Below are positions 28,872-43,304 of a DNA stretch of 64,000 nucleotides, one piece after another. Within the stretch, counting starts at the first letter, position 1. Each line of letters opens with the position of its first letter. The notes beneath the pieces were generated by a model that saw only the letters and a program-made list of their open reading frames with translations, searched no databases and was not told the DNA's origin. The position numbers were made by a program, and so were the translations under genes. This DNA is from Comamonas phosphati (GTDB lineage: Bacteria > Pseudomonadota > Gammaproteobacteria > Burkholderiales > Burkholderiaceae_C), in assembly GCF_014637085.1 (NCBI RefSeq), contig NZ_BMEU01000016.1, forward strand, positions 1 to 64,000, read 5' to 3'.

Positions 28872-29209
28872 TGACCGGCGGCACCTTGGTTGGCGGCGGC
28901 GTTCGCGCCTGGATAGCCGCCCGCTGAAGGTGCTGCAGATCATCGTTGTTTCTCCAGGGGTGGGCTGCGCAGATCAAACGTCAGCAGGCAGGTGTCGAGT
29001 CTCGCGGAAATGCCGGATCGGAACCTGCCGAGTGCCTGTGAATCCACGGTTTCACCACGCGGCCGCAGGGTTCATGCCTGCTCCTAGGGAAGATCTGTAG
29101 GCGTCAGAGGCCTGCTGGAGCAGTTTCCCTCGCATTACGCAATGCATACTGGATTCGTCAGTTGACACGAATGTGATTGACGCCTTTGAAGAATTATCAG
29201 GAGAGCAAA
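28872..29209 (+). promoter_or_regulatory. phaA-phaB intergenic region with possible phaB promoter
   Basis: A 338-bp gap with no credible gene. TTGACA at 29162-29167 is followed, after 17 bp, by TTTGAA (29185-29190), a weak -10 match, just before the CAGGAG ribosome binding site (29199) of phaB. No T-rich terminator hairpin is visible after phaA. The gap suggests that phaB has extra control, but the promoter call is weak. Confidence 0.35.
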
Positions 29210-29947
29210 ATGGGGCAAAAAGTAGCGTACATCACAGGAGGCATGGGCGGTATTGGTACCGCAGTCTGCCAACGTTTGCACAAGGATGGTTTCAAGGTGA
29301 TCGCGGGCTGCGGTCCTTCGCGCGATTTCCAGAAATGGCTGGATGAGCAGAAGGCGCTGGGCTTCACTTTCCACGCGTCGGTTGGCAACGTCGGCGACTG
29401 GGACTCCACGGTCAGTGCCTTCGAGAAAACCAAGGCGGAACATGGGAGCATCGATGTGCTGGTCAACAATGCCGGCATCACGCGCGACCGGATGTTCATC
29501 AAGATGTCGCCCGAAGACTGGCGCGCGGTGATCGAAACCAACCTGAACTCCATGTTCAACGTCACCAAGCAGGTGGTCGCCGACATGGTGGAAAAGGGCT
29601 GGGGCCGCATCATCAACATCAGCTCGGTCAACGGCGCCAAGGGCCAGGTCGGCCAGACCAACTACTCGGCGGCCAAGGCCGGCATGCATGGTTTCAGCAT
29701 GGCGCTGGCCCAGGAGATGGCCACCAAGGGCGTGACCGTGAACACCGTCAGCCCCGGCTATATCGGCACCGACATGGTCAAGGCCATTCGTCCCGACGTG
29801 CTGGAGAAGATCGTGGCCACGGTGCCCGTCAAGCGTCTGGGCGAACCCAGTGAGATCGCATCCATCATTTCCTGGCTGGCCTCGGACGAAGGTGGTTACT
29901 CCACCGGCGCCGAATTCTCGGTCAACGGTGGTCTGCACATGCATTGA
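29210..29947 (+). CDS. phaB: NADPH-dependent acetoacetyl-CoA reductase
   Basis: A 245-residue short-chain dehydrogenase that reduces acetoacetyl-CoA to (R)-3-hydroxybutyryl-CoA for PhaC. Motifs: nucleotide-binding VAYITGGMGGIGTAVCQRL, the NNAG element VLVNNAGITRD, catalytic Ser in NISSVNGAKGQ, and Tyr152 with Lys156 in NYSAAKAG. The C-terminus (GAEFSVNGGLHMH) matches PhaB enzymes. The ATG at 29210 has CAGGAGAG upstream and begins directly with the Rossmann strand, so the ORF start 11 codons earlier is not used. A strong terminator follows at 29968. Confidence 0.95.
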   Translation: MGQKVAYITGGMGGIGTAVCQRLHKDGFKVIAGCGPSRDFQKWLDEQKALGFTFHASVGNVGDWDSTVSAFEKTKAEHGSIDVLVNNAGITRDRMFIKMSPEDWRAVIETNLNSMFNVTKQVVADMVEKGWGRIINISSVNGAKGQVGQTNYSAAKAGMHGFSMALAQEMATKGVTVNTVSPGYIGTDMVKAIRPDVLEKIVATVPVKRLGEPSEIASIISWLASDEGGYSTGAEFSVNGGLHMH

Positions 29948-29967
29948 TGCCTGCTGCGGCAAAGAAG

Positions 29968-29991
29968 AAGGGGCTTCGAGCCCCTTTTTTT
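29968..29991 (+). terminator. Rho-independent terminator after phaB
   Basis: Stem AAGGGGCT-tcg-AGCCCCTT followed by a run of seven T, 20 bp after the phaB stop. Confidence 0.9.
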
Positions 29992-30028
29992 ATGATATGA
30001 AATTTTGAGACCCGATGCCTGCCAAGTA

Positions 30029-30053
30029 CAAAACCCGCCAGTGGCGGGTTTTG
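30029..30053. terminator. Second, bidirectional terminator-like hairpin
   Basis: CAAAACCCGCC (30029-30039) pairs perfectly with GGCGGGTTTTG (30043-30053) across a 3-base loop. It can act in both directions and would end the minus-strand transcript of the mini-ORFs as well as back up the phaB terminator. Confidence 0.75.
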
Positions 30054-30214
30054 TCTATCTGGCCTGAAAGCGACCCTGGTCTATGGAATGGTGGTTGCAG
30101 CAAGTAACTTCATTCGAAAAAGCTGGCTGCTGCATCCAGTTTTGTCATCCAGGGTGTGCTGCTATTCAATTGACGCAGCATCGGCAATCGCCAGGACACC
30201 TGGCCGGGCGCTGC

Positions 30215-30274
30215 TTAGCGCTTGCGATCGCGTTCGTCTTCGGGCCAGATGGACATGATGATGGTGCTTTGCAT
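30215..30274 (-). CDS. Mini-ORF 1, 19-residue peptide with WPxDxRDxKR motif
   Basis: ATG at 30274 with AGGAG 9 bp upstream encodes MQSTIIMSIWPEDERDRKR and stops with TAA. The C-terminal motif W-P-x-D-x-R-D-x-K-R is shared with the mini-ORF at 30378-30506, also preceded by AGGAG at the same distance. A longer version from ATG 30361 (48 residues, beginning MKKTVKITQKAV) is in frame but has no ribosome binding site. No family is recognised. Translation is supported only by the ribosome binding site and the motif repeat. Confidence 0.45.
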   Translation of the reverse strand: MQSTIIMSIWPEDERDRKR

Positions 30275-30377
30275 GGGGAATCTCTCCTGATTGCTCTGTA
30301 TAACGAGGGAGCCATTCAGCTCGTTGACAGCTTTTTGAGTTATTTTCACTGTTTTTTTCATCCAGTATTTGAGGGCT

Positions 30378-30506
30378 TCAAAGACTGGCACAAGCATGCA
30401 CAGGTGCACGCTTGTGGTCGCGGTCGTCCCACGGCCATACCATCTGAGCCTCCATGGCGGCTGCATGCTGCAGGGCTGTGGCGGTGTCGAAAACGGGTCG
30501 GGTCAT
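30378..30506 (-). CDS. Mini-ORF 2, 42-residue peptide with WPxDxRDxKR motif
   Basis: ATG at 30506 with AAAGGAG 9 bp upstream encodes 42 residues, starting MTRPVFDTATALQHAAAM. The motif WPWDDRDHKR at residues 24-33 matches the C-terminus of mini-ORF 1 downstream. A short tail APVHACASL follows. It has no signal peptide or membrane helix. It lies on the same strand as the ABC-F gene ending at 30743 but is separated from it by a terminator hairpin, so it probably has its own promoter. It is 103 bp upstream of mini-ORF 1. Function unknown. Confidence 0.5.
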   Translation of the reverse strand: MTRPVFDTATALQHAAAMEAQMVWPWDDRDHKRAPVHACASL

Positions 30507-30630
30507 GGCAGATCACTCCTTTGCGTGTTCAACGCTCGGCAGCGGCTCAGGGTTGACCCCGGCTGAATACCCAAAAGCAAGAAAATGCAAGGATCGGCCC
30601 TGCATATCGTCAGATAAGCGCAAGAATTTC

Positions 30631-30683
30631 AAAAAAGCATAGCTGGCAGCGCCCTCCAGGCGGGCGCTGCAGCCGGTTTTTTT
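30631..30683. terminator. Bidirectional terminator between the ABC-F gene and the mini-ORFs
   Basis: GCAGCGCCC (30646-30654) pairs with GGGCGCTGC (30662-30670). A run of seven T follows on the plus side (30677-30683), and on the minus strand T6 corresponds to 30636-30631. It would end the ABC-F mRNA. Confidence 0.7.
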
Positions 30684-30742
30684 GCGTGGGTGCGCTTGTT
30701 ACGCCTGCTTGCCCGCAAGTCGAGCCTGGGGCGTCAACGGGA

Positions 30743-32731
<1,989 letters not shown>

Positions 32732-33020
32732 GAATGGCCGCGATTATCCCAGCGAAAGCCACGGCGGCCGGGCTGCATGGAATTGGCGGCGGGCCCGGAC
32801 TTTGAGCTGCAAGGGATGCTATTTATTCGGGAGCATTTTGGGCTTTGCCGCCAAGAAATCCTTAATTGAAGAGGCGAGGAAATATTCACCAGCCTGCGTA
32901 ATTAGCTATGAAATACGAAGCGCTGCATAAGGCTTTGCAAGACCTTTCCCGTGCAAGGCCGAGCCTTGAAAAGTAAACTGTCAGGTTCTTTCCCGCACTG
33001 GCTGCAGAGCCCCACTCCAC

Positions 33021-35498
<2,478 letters not shown>

Positions 35499-35681
35499 AA
35501 CTTGCAGCTCGTCGCCATCGCGCCGCACTATCGCACCGTACCATCGCGCCGCACCACTGCGGCCAATGGTGCTCGGCGGTGGCCGTGAAGAAGGCCGCAC
35601 CCATGGGGCAGGGTGCGCAATGGCTTCGCCATGGCGCCACAGCTCTTGCAGTCTGGCGGAAAATACCTATCTATCCACTCC

Positions 35682-36626
35682 ATGCGTCGACGTATTCTGC
35701 TTGCGGGAGCCGCCACCGCGCTGGTCGCGTCCGGGGCTTTACTGGCTTATTCCATGACTTCAGCTTCTTCCACCCCTATGCCGCACTCCCTGCTTGAACG
35801 CCTGCAGCCATCGGCGCGCATGCCCGTGATGTTCCTGGGCCACGGCAGCCCCATGAACGCGATTGAAGACAATGCCTGGCGCGATAGCTGGCAGGCGCTG
35901 GGGCAGGAGCTGCTCGGCAAGGGCCTGCGCCCGCAGCTGATCCTGTGCATCTCGGCGCACTGGTTGACCGAGTCCGACTGGGCGCTGACGGCCATGGCCC
36001 AGCCGCGCACCATCCATGATTTCGGCGGCTTTCCGCAGGAGCTGTTTGCCCAGCAGTACCCGGCACCGGGCGCTCCGGCCGTGGCAAAGGCATTGGCTGG
36101 CGAATTGCACTCGCCCGCGGACGGCAGTGCGCTGCTGCTGGACGAGCACTGGGGGCTGGACCACGGCACCTGGTCGGTGCTCAAGCCCATGTTTCCCGAG
36201 GCCGACATCCCCGTCATGCAGCTGAGCATGCCCTATGCGCTGGTGCCCCAGCAGCATTTCGAGCTGGGCCGCCAGTTGCAGGCACTGCGCGAGCGCGGCG
36301 TGCTGATCGTCGGCAGCGGCAATGTGGTGCACAACCTGCGCGCCATGCGCCGCGATCTGGAGGCCGGCAACCAGGCCTATGACTGGGCGCACCAGTTCGA
36401 TGCCGAAGTGCAGCAGCGCTGGGACAGCGGCAATCTCGCCGATCTGGCCAATTTCCTGGACTGGGGCCCGCAGGCGCGCCTGTCCCATCCCACGCATGAC
36501 CATTACCTGCCACTGCTGTATGCGGCCGGCGCCGTGCACCAGGGCGAGGCTGCGCGCGTGTTCAACGATGATTTCCAGTACGGCTCGCTTTCCATGCGCT
36601 CTGGCATCTGGGGCATGCCGGGCTGA
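35682..36626 (+). CDS. DODA-type extradiol dioxygenase family protein (YgiD-like) with Tat-like N-terminus
   Basis: A 314-residue class III extradiol dioxygenase-like protein. Metal-binding His residues sit in FLGHGSPMN, CISAHWLTE and HPTHDHYLPL, as in 4,5-DOPA dioxygenases (YgiD); LDHGTWSVL is another family hallmark. The N-terminus MRRRILLAGAATALVASGAL resembles a twin-arginine or other export signal, which most cytosolic YgiD members lack. A start at 35754 (MTSASS) would remove it. Neither start has a good ribosome binding site. The natural substrate is unknown; a catechol-like compound is likely. Confidence 0.82.
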   Translation: MRRRILLAGAATALVASGALLAYSMTSASSTPMPHSLLERLQPSARMPVMFLGHGSPMNAIEDNAWRDSWQALGQELLGKGLRPQLILCISAHWLTESDWALTAMAQPRTIHDFGGFPQELFAQQYPAPGAPAVAKALAGELHSPADGSALLLDEHWGLDHGTWSVLKPMFPEADIPVMQLSMPYALVPQQHFELGRQLQALRERGVLIVGSGNVVHNLRAMRRDLEAGNQAYDWAHQFDAEVQQRWDSGNLADLANFLDWGPQARLSHPTHDHYLPLLYAAGAVHQGEAARVFNDDFQYGSLSMRSGIWGMPG

Positions 36627-36639
36627 CCAGCGGCCAGCA

Positions 36640-36734
36640 ATTTTGATAGCTCCCTGTGCAGGCAGTTCAATAGAACTAAATTGATTCAGTTCTGAAATTG
36701 TTTATGGATTGGCGTAAGCAGCTATCGATGAAAT
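36640..36734. repeat. Degenerate Comamonadaceae GATAGC-GCTATC palindromic repeat
   Basis: ATTTTGATAGCTCCCTGTGC near 36640 is matched in inverted order by GGCGTAAGCAGCTATCGATG ending near 36730. An inner hairpin, AGAACT-AGTTCT, lies between. Elements with TTTTGATAGCTGC ends are recalled as frequent intergenic repeats in this family. This copy is partly decayed. Confidence 0.5.
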
Positions 36735-36745
36735 AGCAGATGTGA

Positions 36746-36782
36746 AAAAAGACCAATGGATTCAGAGCCATTGGTCTTTTTT
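36746..36782. terminator. Bidirectional terminator between the dioxygenase-like gene and the aminotransferase
   Basis: AAAAAGACCAATGG (36746-36759) pairs perfectly with CCATTGGTCTTTTT (36769-36782) around a 9-base loop. It serves the convergent genes ending at 36626 and 36822. Confidence 0.92.
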
Positions 36783-36821
36783 GTGGACATGGCGCAAGGC
36801 CATGTCCATGAACATCAGCGC

Positions 36822-38018
36822 TTAGATGACCTTGGCGATCGACTGGCAGACGTAGTCGATGTTCTTGCTGTTGAGCGCGGCCACGCACATGCGGCCGGTG
36901 TCGGTGCCGTACACGCCGAACTCGGTGCGCAGGCGCACCATCTGCTCCTTGGACAGGCCCGAGTAGCTGAACATGCCGATCTGGCTGGTGATGAAGCTCA
37001 TGTCCTGCTTGACGCCGGCGGCCTTCAGGCCGTCCACCAGCTTCTGGCGCATTTCCTTGATGCGCACGCGCATCTCGCCCAGCTCCTTTTCCCACAGGGC
37101 ACGCAGCTCGGGGTTGTTCAGGACTGCGGCCACCACGGCGCCGCCGTGGGTGGGTGGGTTGGAGTAGTTGGTGCGGATGACGATCTTGAGCTGCGACAGC
37201 ACGCGTGCCGCTTCTTCCTTGTCGTTGGCGACCACGGACAGGGCGCCCACGCGCTCGCCGTACAGGCTGAAGCTCTTGGAGAACGAGGTCGAGACAAAGA
37301 TGTTCAGGCCGGCGGCCACGAACTTGCCGATCACGGCGCCGTCTTCGGCGATGCCGTGGCCGAAGCCCTGGTAGGCCATGTCCAGGAAGGCGACCAGGTC
37401 CTTGGCCTTGACCACTTCGACGACCTGGTCCCATTGGGCGGGAGTGATATCGTAGCCGGTGGGGTTGTGGCAGCAGGCGTGCAGCACCACGACGGTGCCG
37501 GCGGCGGCGGCGTTGAGGTCGGCCAGCATGCCGGCGAAGTCGACCGAGCGGGTGCTTGCGTCGTAGTAGGCATAGGTGCCGACTTCAAAGCCGGCGTTGG
37601 TGAAGATGGCCTTGTGGTTTTCCCAGCTGGGGTTGGAGATCAGCACCTTGGCGCGGGGGTTGATCTTCTTGAGGAAGTCAGCGCCGATCTTCAGGCCGCC
37701 CGTGCCGCCGATGGCCTGCACGGTGGACACGCGGCCGGACTTGACCACGTCGGAGTCGGCGCCGAACACCAGGGCCTTGACGCCGTTGTCATAGGCCACG
37801 ATGCCGTCGATGGGCAGGTAGCCGCGGGCCGTGGGCTTGTCCATCATGGCTTTCTCGGCGGCTTGCACGCATTGCAGCAGGGGTAGCTTGCCGTTGTCGT
37901 CGAAGTACACGCCCACGCCCAGGTTCACTTTGCTGGGATTGGTGTCTGCGGCAAATTGCTCGTTCAGACCCAGGATGGGGTCGCGGGGGGCCATTTCGAC
38001 GGCGGTAAACAGAGACAT
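36822..38018 (-). CDS. tyrB: Aromatic/aspartate aminotransferase (TyrB/AspC type)
   Basis: A 398-residue class I PLP aminotransferase with the E. coli AspC/TyrB layout. It begins MSLFTAVEMAPRDPILGLNE, has VNLGVGVYFDDNGK, the HACCHNPTGYD motif, and the PLP lysine Lys248 in SFSKSFSLYGERVG. It transfers amino groups between aspartate or aromatic amino acids and 2-oxoglutarate in the cytosol. The sequence does not firmly separate aspartate from aromatic preference, so the symbol is provisional. It is divergent from uvrB with about 125 bp between. Confidence 0.9.
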   Translation of the reverse strand: MSLFTAVEMAPRDPILGLNEQFAADTNPSKVNLGVGVYFDDNGKLPLLQCVQAAEKAMMDKPTARGYLPIDGIVAYDNGVKALVFGADSDVVKSGRVSTVQAIGGTGGLKIGADFLKKINPRAKVLISNPSWENHKAIFTNAGFEVGTYAYYDASTRSVDFAGMLADLNAAAAGTVVVLHACCHNPTGYDITPAQWDQVVEVVKAKDLVAFLDMAYQGFGHGIAEDGAVIGKFVAAGLNIFVSTSFSKSFSLYGERVGALSVVANDKEEAARVLSQLKIVIRTNYSNPPTHGGAVVAAVLNNPELRALWEKELGEMRVRIKEMRQKLVDGLKAAGVKQDMSFITSQIGMFSYSGLSKEQMVRLRTEFGVYGTDTGRMCVAALNSKNIDYVCQSIAKVI

Positions 38019-38144
38019 GAAAAATCCTTGAGGGATGGAAATAAGTCAGGTCACCCCCAACTACTGCGCCAGTGACTGAGTTAGGCTTGAGGGTTGGTCT
38101 GCCATTCTACCCGCGCTAACCCTATGCGTCACGGACACGACATC

Positions 38145-40211
<2,067 letters not shown>

Positions 40212-40246
40212 GCATTGCCTGAAGCTTCGGGTTGGCCGGGGCCAAC

Positions 40247-40276
40247 GAGGCGCATCAGGCATGGTGCCTCTTTTTT
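40247..40276 (+). terminator. Terminator between uvrB and iscR
   Basis: GAGGC (40247-40251) pairs with GCCTC (40266-40270), extended by inner CA/TG pairs, and is followed by six T. It separates the uvrB transcript from the isc operon. Confidence 0.75.
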
Positions 40277-40299
40277 AAACCAGTTGCGAGCATTTACCC

Positions 40300-40328
40300 G
40301 ACAAAAACAATGGGGAATGTGCTATACT
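40300..40328 (+). promoter_or_regulatory. Candidate isc operon promoter
   Basis: A good -10 box TATACT (40323-40328) has a weak -35 (GACAAA, 40300-40305) at 17 bp. It lies about 150 bp before iscR, in an AT-richer stretch following the uvrB terminator. isc promoters are usually repressed by Fe-S IscR, but no convincing type 1 IscR palindrome was recognised. Confidence 0.4.
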
Positions 40329-40476
40329 CCGGCCAAACACCCAACAACAAAATTCCCTCACAAAGGGCTCTGAACCCGATGACGGAACGGAGTAAGGGCG
40401 GAGACTGGGCTCGACTTGGAAACAATAGCCAAGCCAGCGTTTCTGTAACGAAAAATCCTGACCGAAGGAGCTCGTA

Positions 40477-41013
40477 ATGCGTCTCACAACCAAAGGCCGT
40501 TTTGCGGTCACCGCCATGATTGACCTGGCCCTGCGCCAGAACAATGGCCCTGTCACGCTGGCCGCAATCAGCCAGCGTCAGCAAATTTCGCTGTCCTATC
40601 TGGAACAGCTGTTCGGCAAGCTGCGCCGCCATGAGCTGGTGGAATCCACCCGCGGCCCCGGCGGCGGCTACACCCTGGCCCGCAAGGCGGCCGATATCAC
40701 GGTGGCCGACATCATCGTCTCCGTGGACGAGCCCATCGATGCCACGCAGTGTGGCGGCAAGGAAAACTGCCTGGGCGAGGCCGGCCGCTGCATGACGCAC
40801 GAACTGTGGGCTGCCCTGAACCAGCGCATGGTCGAGTTCCTGGACTCCGTGACTCTGCAGAAGCTGGTGGACGAGCAACTTGCCAAGGGCATCCAGATCG
40901 AGGACAAGCCCGTGGTGCGCCGCGCCATCTCCACGGCTCCCGTGGTCAAGCCTATCCGCGTGAATGCCCCGAACTCGGTGTTCGCGTTGGGCAATGTGTT
41001 CGCCAAGTCCTGA
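40477..41013 (+). CDS. iscR: Rrf2-family Fe-S cluster regulator IscR
   Basis: A 178-residue winged-helix regulator that senses [2Fe-2S] status and represses isc. The HTH is in the first 60 residues (MRLTTKGRFAVTAMIDLALR, ISLSYLEQLFGKLRRHELVE). The cluster-binding Cys residues are in CGGKENCLGEAGRCMTH (about 92-108), and the expected His lies just behind them. The ribosome binding site AAGGAG lies 7 bp before the ATG. It is the first gene of iscR-iscS-iscU-iscA-hscB-hscA-fdx, with 170 bp before iscS that include a GATGGG-CCCATC hairpin. Confidence 0.96.
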   Translation: MRLTTKGRFAVTAMIDLALRQNNGPVTLAAISQRQQISLSYLEQLFGKLRRHELVESTRGPGGGYTLARKAADITVADIIVSVDEPIDATQCGGKENCLGEAGRCMTHELWAALNQRMVEFLDSVTLQKLVDEQLAKGIQIEDKPVVRRAISTAPVVKPIRVNAPNSVFALGNVFAKS

Positions 41014-41183
41014 TCCAGGACCGGCCTGAGGCATTGCGCACGGCAGCCCCCAGGGGCGGCCGCCTCCCAGTTGCAGGGCAGTTCGATATGCATGGCTGTG
41101 CGGCATATCGGCCTGCCCGGATGGGGCAATAACCCATCGATTTTCCCCACGATTTGTCAGCCGAAAACTAGATTGAGCCAGTC

Positions 41184-42404
41184 ATGGACATGACCCCGCA
41201 CTTCCCCATTTATCTCGACTATGGCGCCACGACGCCCGTGGACCCCCGCGTGGTCGACGCCATGATTCCGTGGCTGCGCGAGCACTTCGGGAATGCGGCC
41301 TCGCGTAGCCATGCCTGGGGCTGGGAAGCCGAGGAAGCAGTCGAAAAGGCCCGCCTGCAGGTTGCCGAGCTGATCGGTGCCGATCCGCGTGAAATCGTCT
41401 GGACCAGCGGCGCCACCGAGTCCGACAACCTGGCCATCAAGGGCGCGGCCCACTTCTACCAGGGCAAGGGCAAGCACCTGATCACGGTCAAGACCGAGCA
41501 CAAGGCCGTGCTGGACACCATGCGCGAGCTGGAGCGCCAGGGCTTTGAAGTGACCTACCTCGACGTGCAGGAAAACGGCCTGCTGGACCTGGAAGTCTTC
41601 AAGGCGGCGCTGCGCCCCGACACCATTCTGGTGAGCGTGATGGCCGTGAACAACGAAACCGGCGTCATCCAGGACCTGAACACCATCGGCTCCATCTGCC
41701 GCGAAAAAGGCATCATCTTCCACGTCGACGCCGCTCAAGCCACGGGCAAGATGCCGCTGGACATGCAGACCATGCCCATCGACCTGATGAGCCTGGCATC
41801 GCACAAGACCTACGGCCCCAAGGGCATCGGCGCCCTGTATGTGCGCCGCAAGCCCCGTGTGCGCCTGGAAGCGCAGATGCACGGCGGCGGCCACGAGCGC
41901 GGCATGCGTTCGGGCACGCTGCCCACGCACCAGATCGTGGGCATGGGCGAAGCCTTCCGCATCGCCAAGGAAGAGATGGCCAAGGATCTGGAGCACGCCA
42001 AGCGCCTGCAGCAACGCCTGCTCGATGGCCTGAAGGGCATCGAACAGGTGTTCGTCAACGGCGACCTGGAGCACCGCGTGCCCCACAACCTGAACATGAG
42101 CTTCAATTTCGTGGAAGGCGAGTCGCTGATCATGGGCATCAAGGGCCTGGCCGTGTCTTCGGGTTCGGCCTGCACTTCGGCCAGCCTGGAGCCCAGCTAT
42201 GTGCTGCGCGCCCTGGGCCGCAGCGACGAACTGGCGCACAGCAGCCTGCGCATGACCATCGGCCGCTTTACCACCGAAGAAGAAATCGATACCGCCATCG
42301 CAGCCATCCGCACCAATGTGGCGAAGCTGCGTGAATTGAGCCCTCTGTGGGAGATGTACAAAGACGGCATCGACCTCAGCACTATTCAATGGGCTGCACA
42401 CTAA
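41184..42404 (+). CDS. iscS: Cysteine desulfurase IscS
   Basis: A 406-residue PLP enzyme that converts cysteine to alanine and passes persulfide sulfur to IscU. It starts in the family style [20 protein letters not shown]. The PLP lysine is Lys208 in SHKTYGPKG, and the catalytic Cys330 sits in the mobile loop [20 protein letters not shown]. The SACTS context and length mark it as IscS rather than SufS. The C-terminal tail [12 protein letters not shown] is the IscU/Fdx-binding end known from E. coli IscS. iscU starts 31 bp later. Confidence 0.97.
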   Translation: MDMTPHFPIYLDYGATTPVDPRVVDAMIPWLREHFGNAASRSHAWGWEAEEAVEKARLQVAELIGADPREIVWTSGATESDNLAIKGAAHFYQGKGKHLITVKTEHKAVLDTMRELERQGFEVTYLDVQENGLLDLEVFKAALRPDTILVSVMAVNNETGVIQDLNTIGSICREKGIIFHVDAAQATGKMPLDMQTMPIDLMSLASHKTYGPKGIGALYVRRKPRVRLEAQMHGGGHERGMRSGTLPTHQIVGMGEAFRIAKEEMAKDLEHAKRLQQRLLDGLKGIEQVFVNGDLEHRVPHNLNMSFNFVEGESLIMGIKGLAVSSGSACTSASLEPSYVLRALGRSDELAHSSLRMTIGRFTTEEEIDTAIAAIRTNVAKLRELSPLWEMYKDGIDLSTIQWAAH

Positions 42405-42435
42405 GTACAGATCAGAAAGTTAAGAGGTAGACACC

Positions 42436-42831
42436 ATGGCTTACTCCGACAAAGTTGTTGACCACTATGAAAACCCCCGCAACGTGGGCTCGTTCGACAA
42501 GAACGACCAGTCCGTGGGCACGGGTATGGTGGGCGCGCCCGCCTGCGGCGACGTGATGAAGCTGCAGATCAAGGTCAACCCGGCAACCGGCGTGATCGAG
42601 GATGCTCGTTTCAAGACCTACGGCTGCGGCTCGGCAATTGCTTCTTCCTCGCTCGTGACCGAGTGGGTCAAGGGCAAGACGCTGGACGAGGCTGCGGCCC
42701 TGAAGAACAGCCAGATCGCCGAAGAGCTGGCCCTGCCGCCCGTGAAGGTGCACTGCTCCATCCTGGCCGAGGACGCCATCAAGGCCGCAGTGAACGACTA
42801 CCGCGCCAAGCGCACACCTGCGGAAGCGTAA
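42436..42831 (+). CDS. iscU: Fe-S cluster scaffold IscU
   Basis: A 131-residue scaffold on which IscS, ferredoxin and frataxin build a [2Fe-2S] cluster. The three ligand cysteines are in APACGDVMKL, YGCGSAIASSS and VKVHCSILAED; the Asp after ACG and the LPPVK motif (ALPPVKVHC), which HscA recognises, are intact. It is preceded by TTAAGAGGTAGACACC. iscA follows after 3 bp. Confidence 0.97.
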   Translation: MAYSDKVVDHYENPRNVGSFDKNDQSVGTGMVGAPACGDVMKLQIKVNPATGVIEDARFKTYGCGSAIASSSLVTEWVKGKTLDEAAALKNSQIAEELALPPVKVHCSILAEDAIKAAVNDYRAKRTPAEA

Positions 42832-42834
42832 GCA

Positions 42835-43158
42835 ATGGCCATCTCGATGACTGAGGCGGCTGCCCGTCATGTGAGCCGCTATCTGTTGCGCCGCGGCAAG
42901 GGCATAGGCGTGCGCCTGGGTGTCAAGACCACGGGCTGCTCCGGCTTGGCCTACAAGCTGGAGTACGTGGACGAGATCCAGCCTGACGATGTGGTGTTCG
43001 AAGAGCGCGGCATCAAGGTGCTGGTGGACCCCAAGAGCCTGGCCTATATCGAGGGCACGGAGCTGGACTTCGTGCGCGAAGGCCTGAACGAAGGCTTCAA
43101 GTTCCACAACCCCAACGAGCGTGACCGTTGCGGTTGCGGCGAGAGCTTCAGGATTTAA
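42835..43158 (+). CDS. iscA: A-type Fe-S carrier IscA
   Basis: A 107-residue HesB-fold carrier that delivers clusters to target proteins. The three conserved cysteines are present: one in [16 protein letters not shown] and two in [10 protein letters not shown] at the C-terminus. Placement directly after iscU fixes it as IscA rather than ErpA. Copy 2 of the hairpin repeat begins 2 bp after its stop, and a terminator-like hairpin precedes hscB. Confidence 0.95.
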   Translation: MAISMTEAAARHVSRYLLRRGKGIGVRLGVKTTGCSGLAYKLEYVDEIQPDDVVFEERGIKVLVDPKSLAYIEGTELDFVREGLNEGFKFHNPNERDRCGCGESFRI

Positions 43159-43160
43159 CC

Positions 43161-43235
43161 CCCCCTGGGTCGCTTCGCGCCTTCCCCCGGTGGGGGACGA
43201 CACCTTCGCTGCGAGGCGGCTCTTGCTCGGTGTCT
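43161..43235 (+). repeat. Hairpin repeat, copy 2 (behind iscA)
   Basis: CCCCCTGGGTCGCTTCGCGC then CTTCCCCCGGTGGGGGACGA. It begins 2 bp after the iscA stop. The second half (CACCTTCGCTGCGAGGC to CTCGGTGTC) has drifted, but compensating changes keep the stem GACACC/GGTGTC where other copies have GACGGCC/GGCCGTC. Confidence 0.78.
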
Positions 43236-43266
43236 CTGGCGTGTATCGCGCCCAGGTTAAACACAG

Positions 43267-43298
43267 AACCGCCGCAGCCCTGCTGCAGGCGGTTTTTT
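43267..43298 (+). terminator. Terminator-like hairpin inside the isc operon, before hscB
   Basis: AACCGCC (43267-43273) pairs with GGCGGTT (43288-43294) and an inner GCAG pairs with CTGC, followed by six T (43293-43298). It ends 7 bp before the hscB ATG and could attenuate transcription of hscB-hscA-fdx. Confidence 0.7.
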
Positions 43299-43304
43299 AA
43301 TGCC

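Noticed and set aside
29995-30214. Third mini-ORF downstream of the WPxDxRDxKR pair
   Set aside because: Only a 12-codon frame without a ribosome binding site or motif is present.
43128-43304. 59-codon N-terminal extension of HscB
   Set aside because: Runs through the hairpin repeat and a terminator; HscB proteins begin at the MNLQSDDFELF start.
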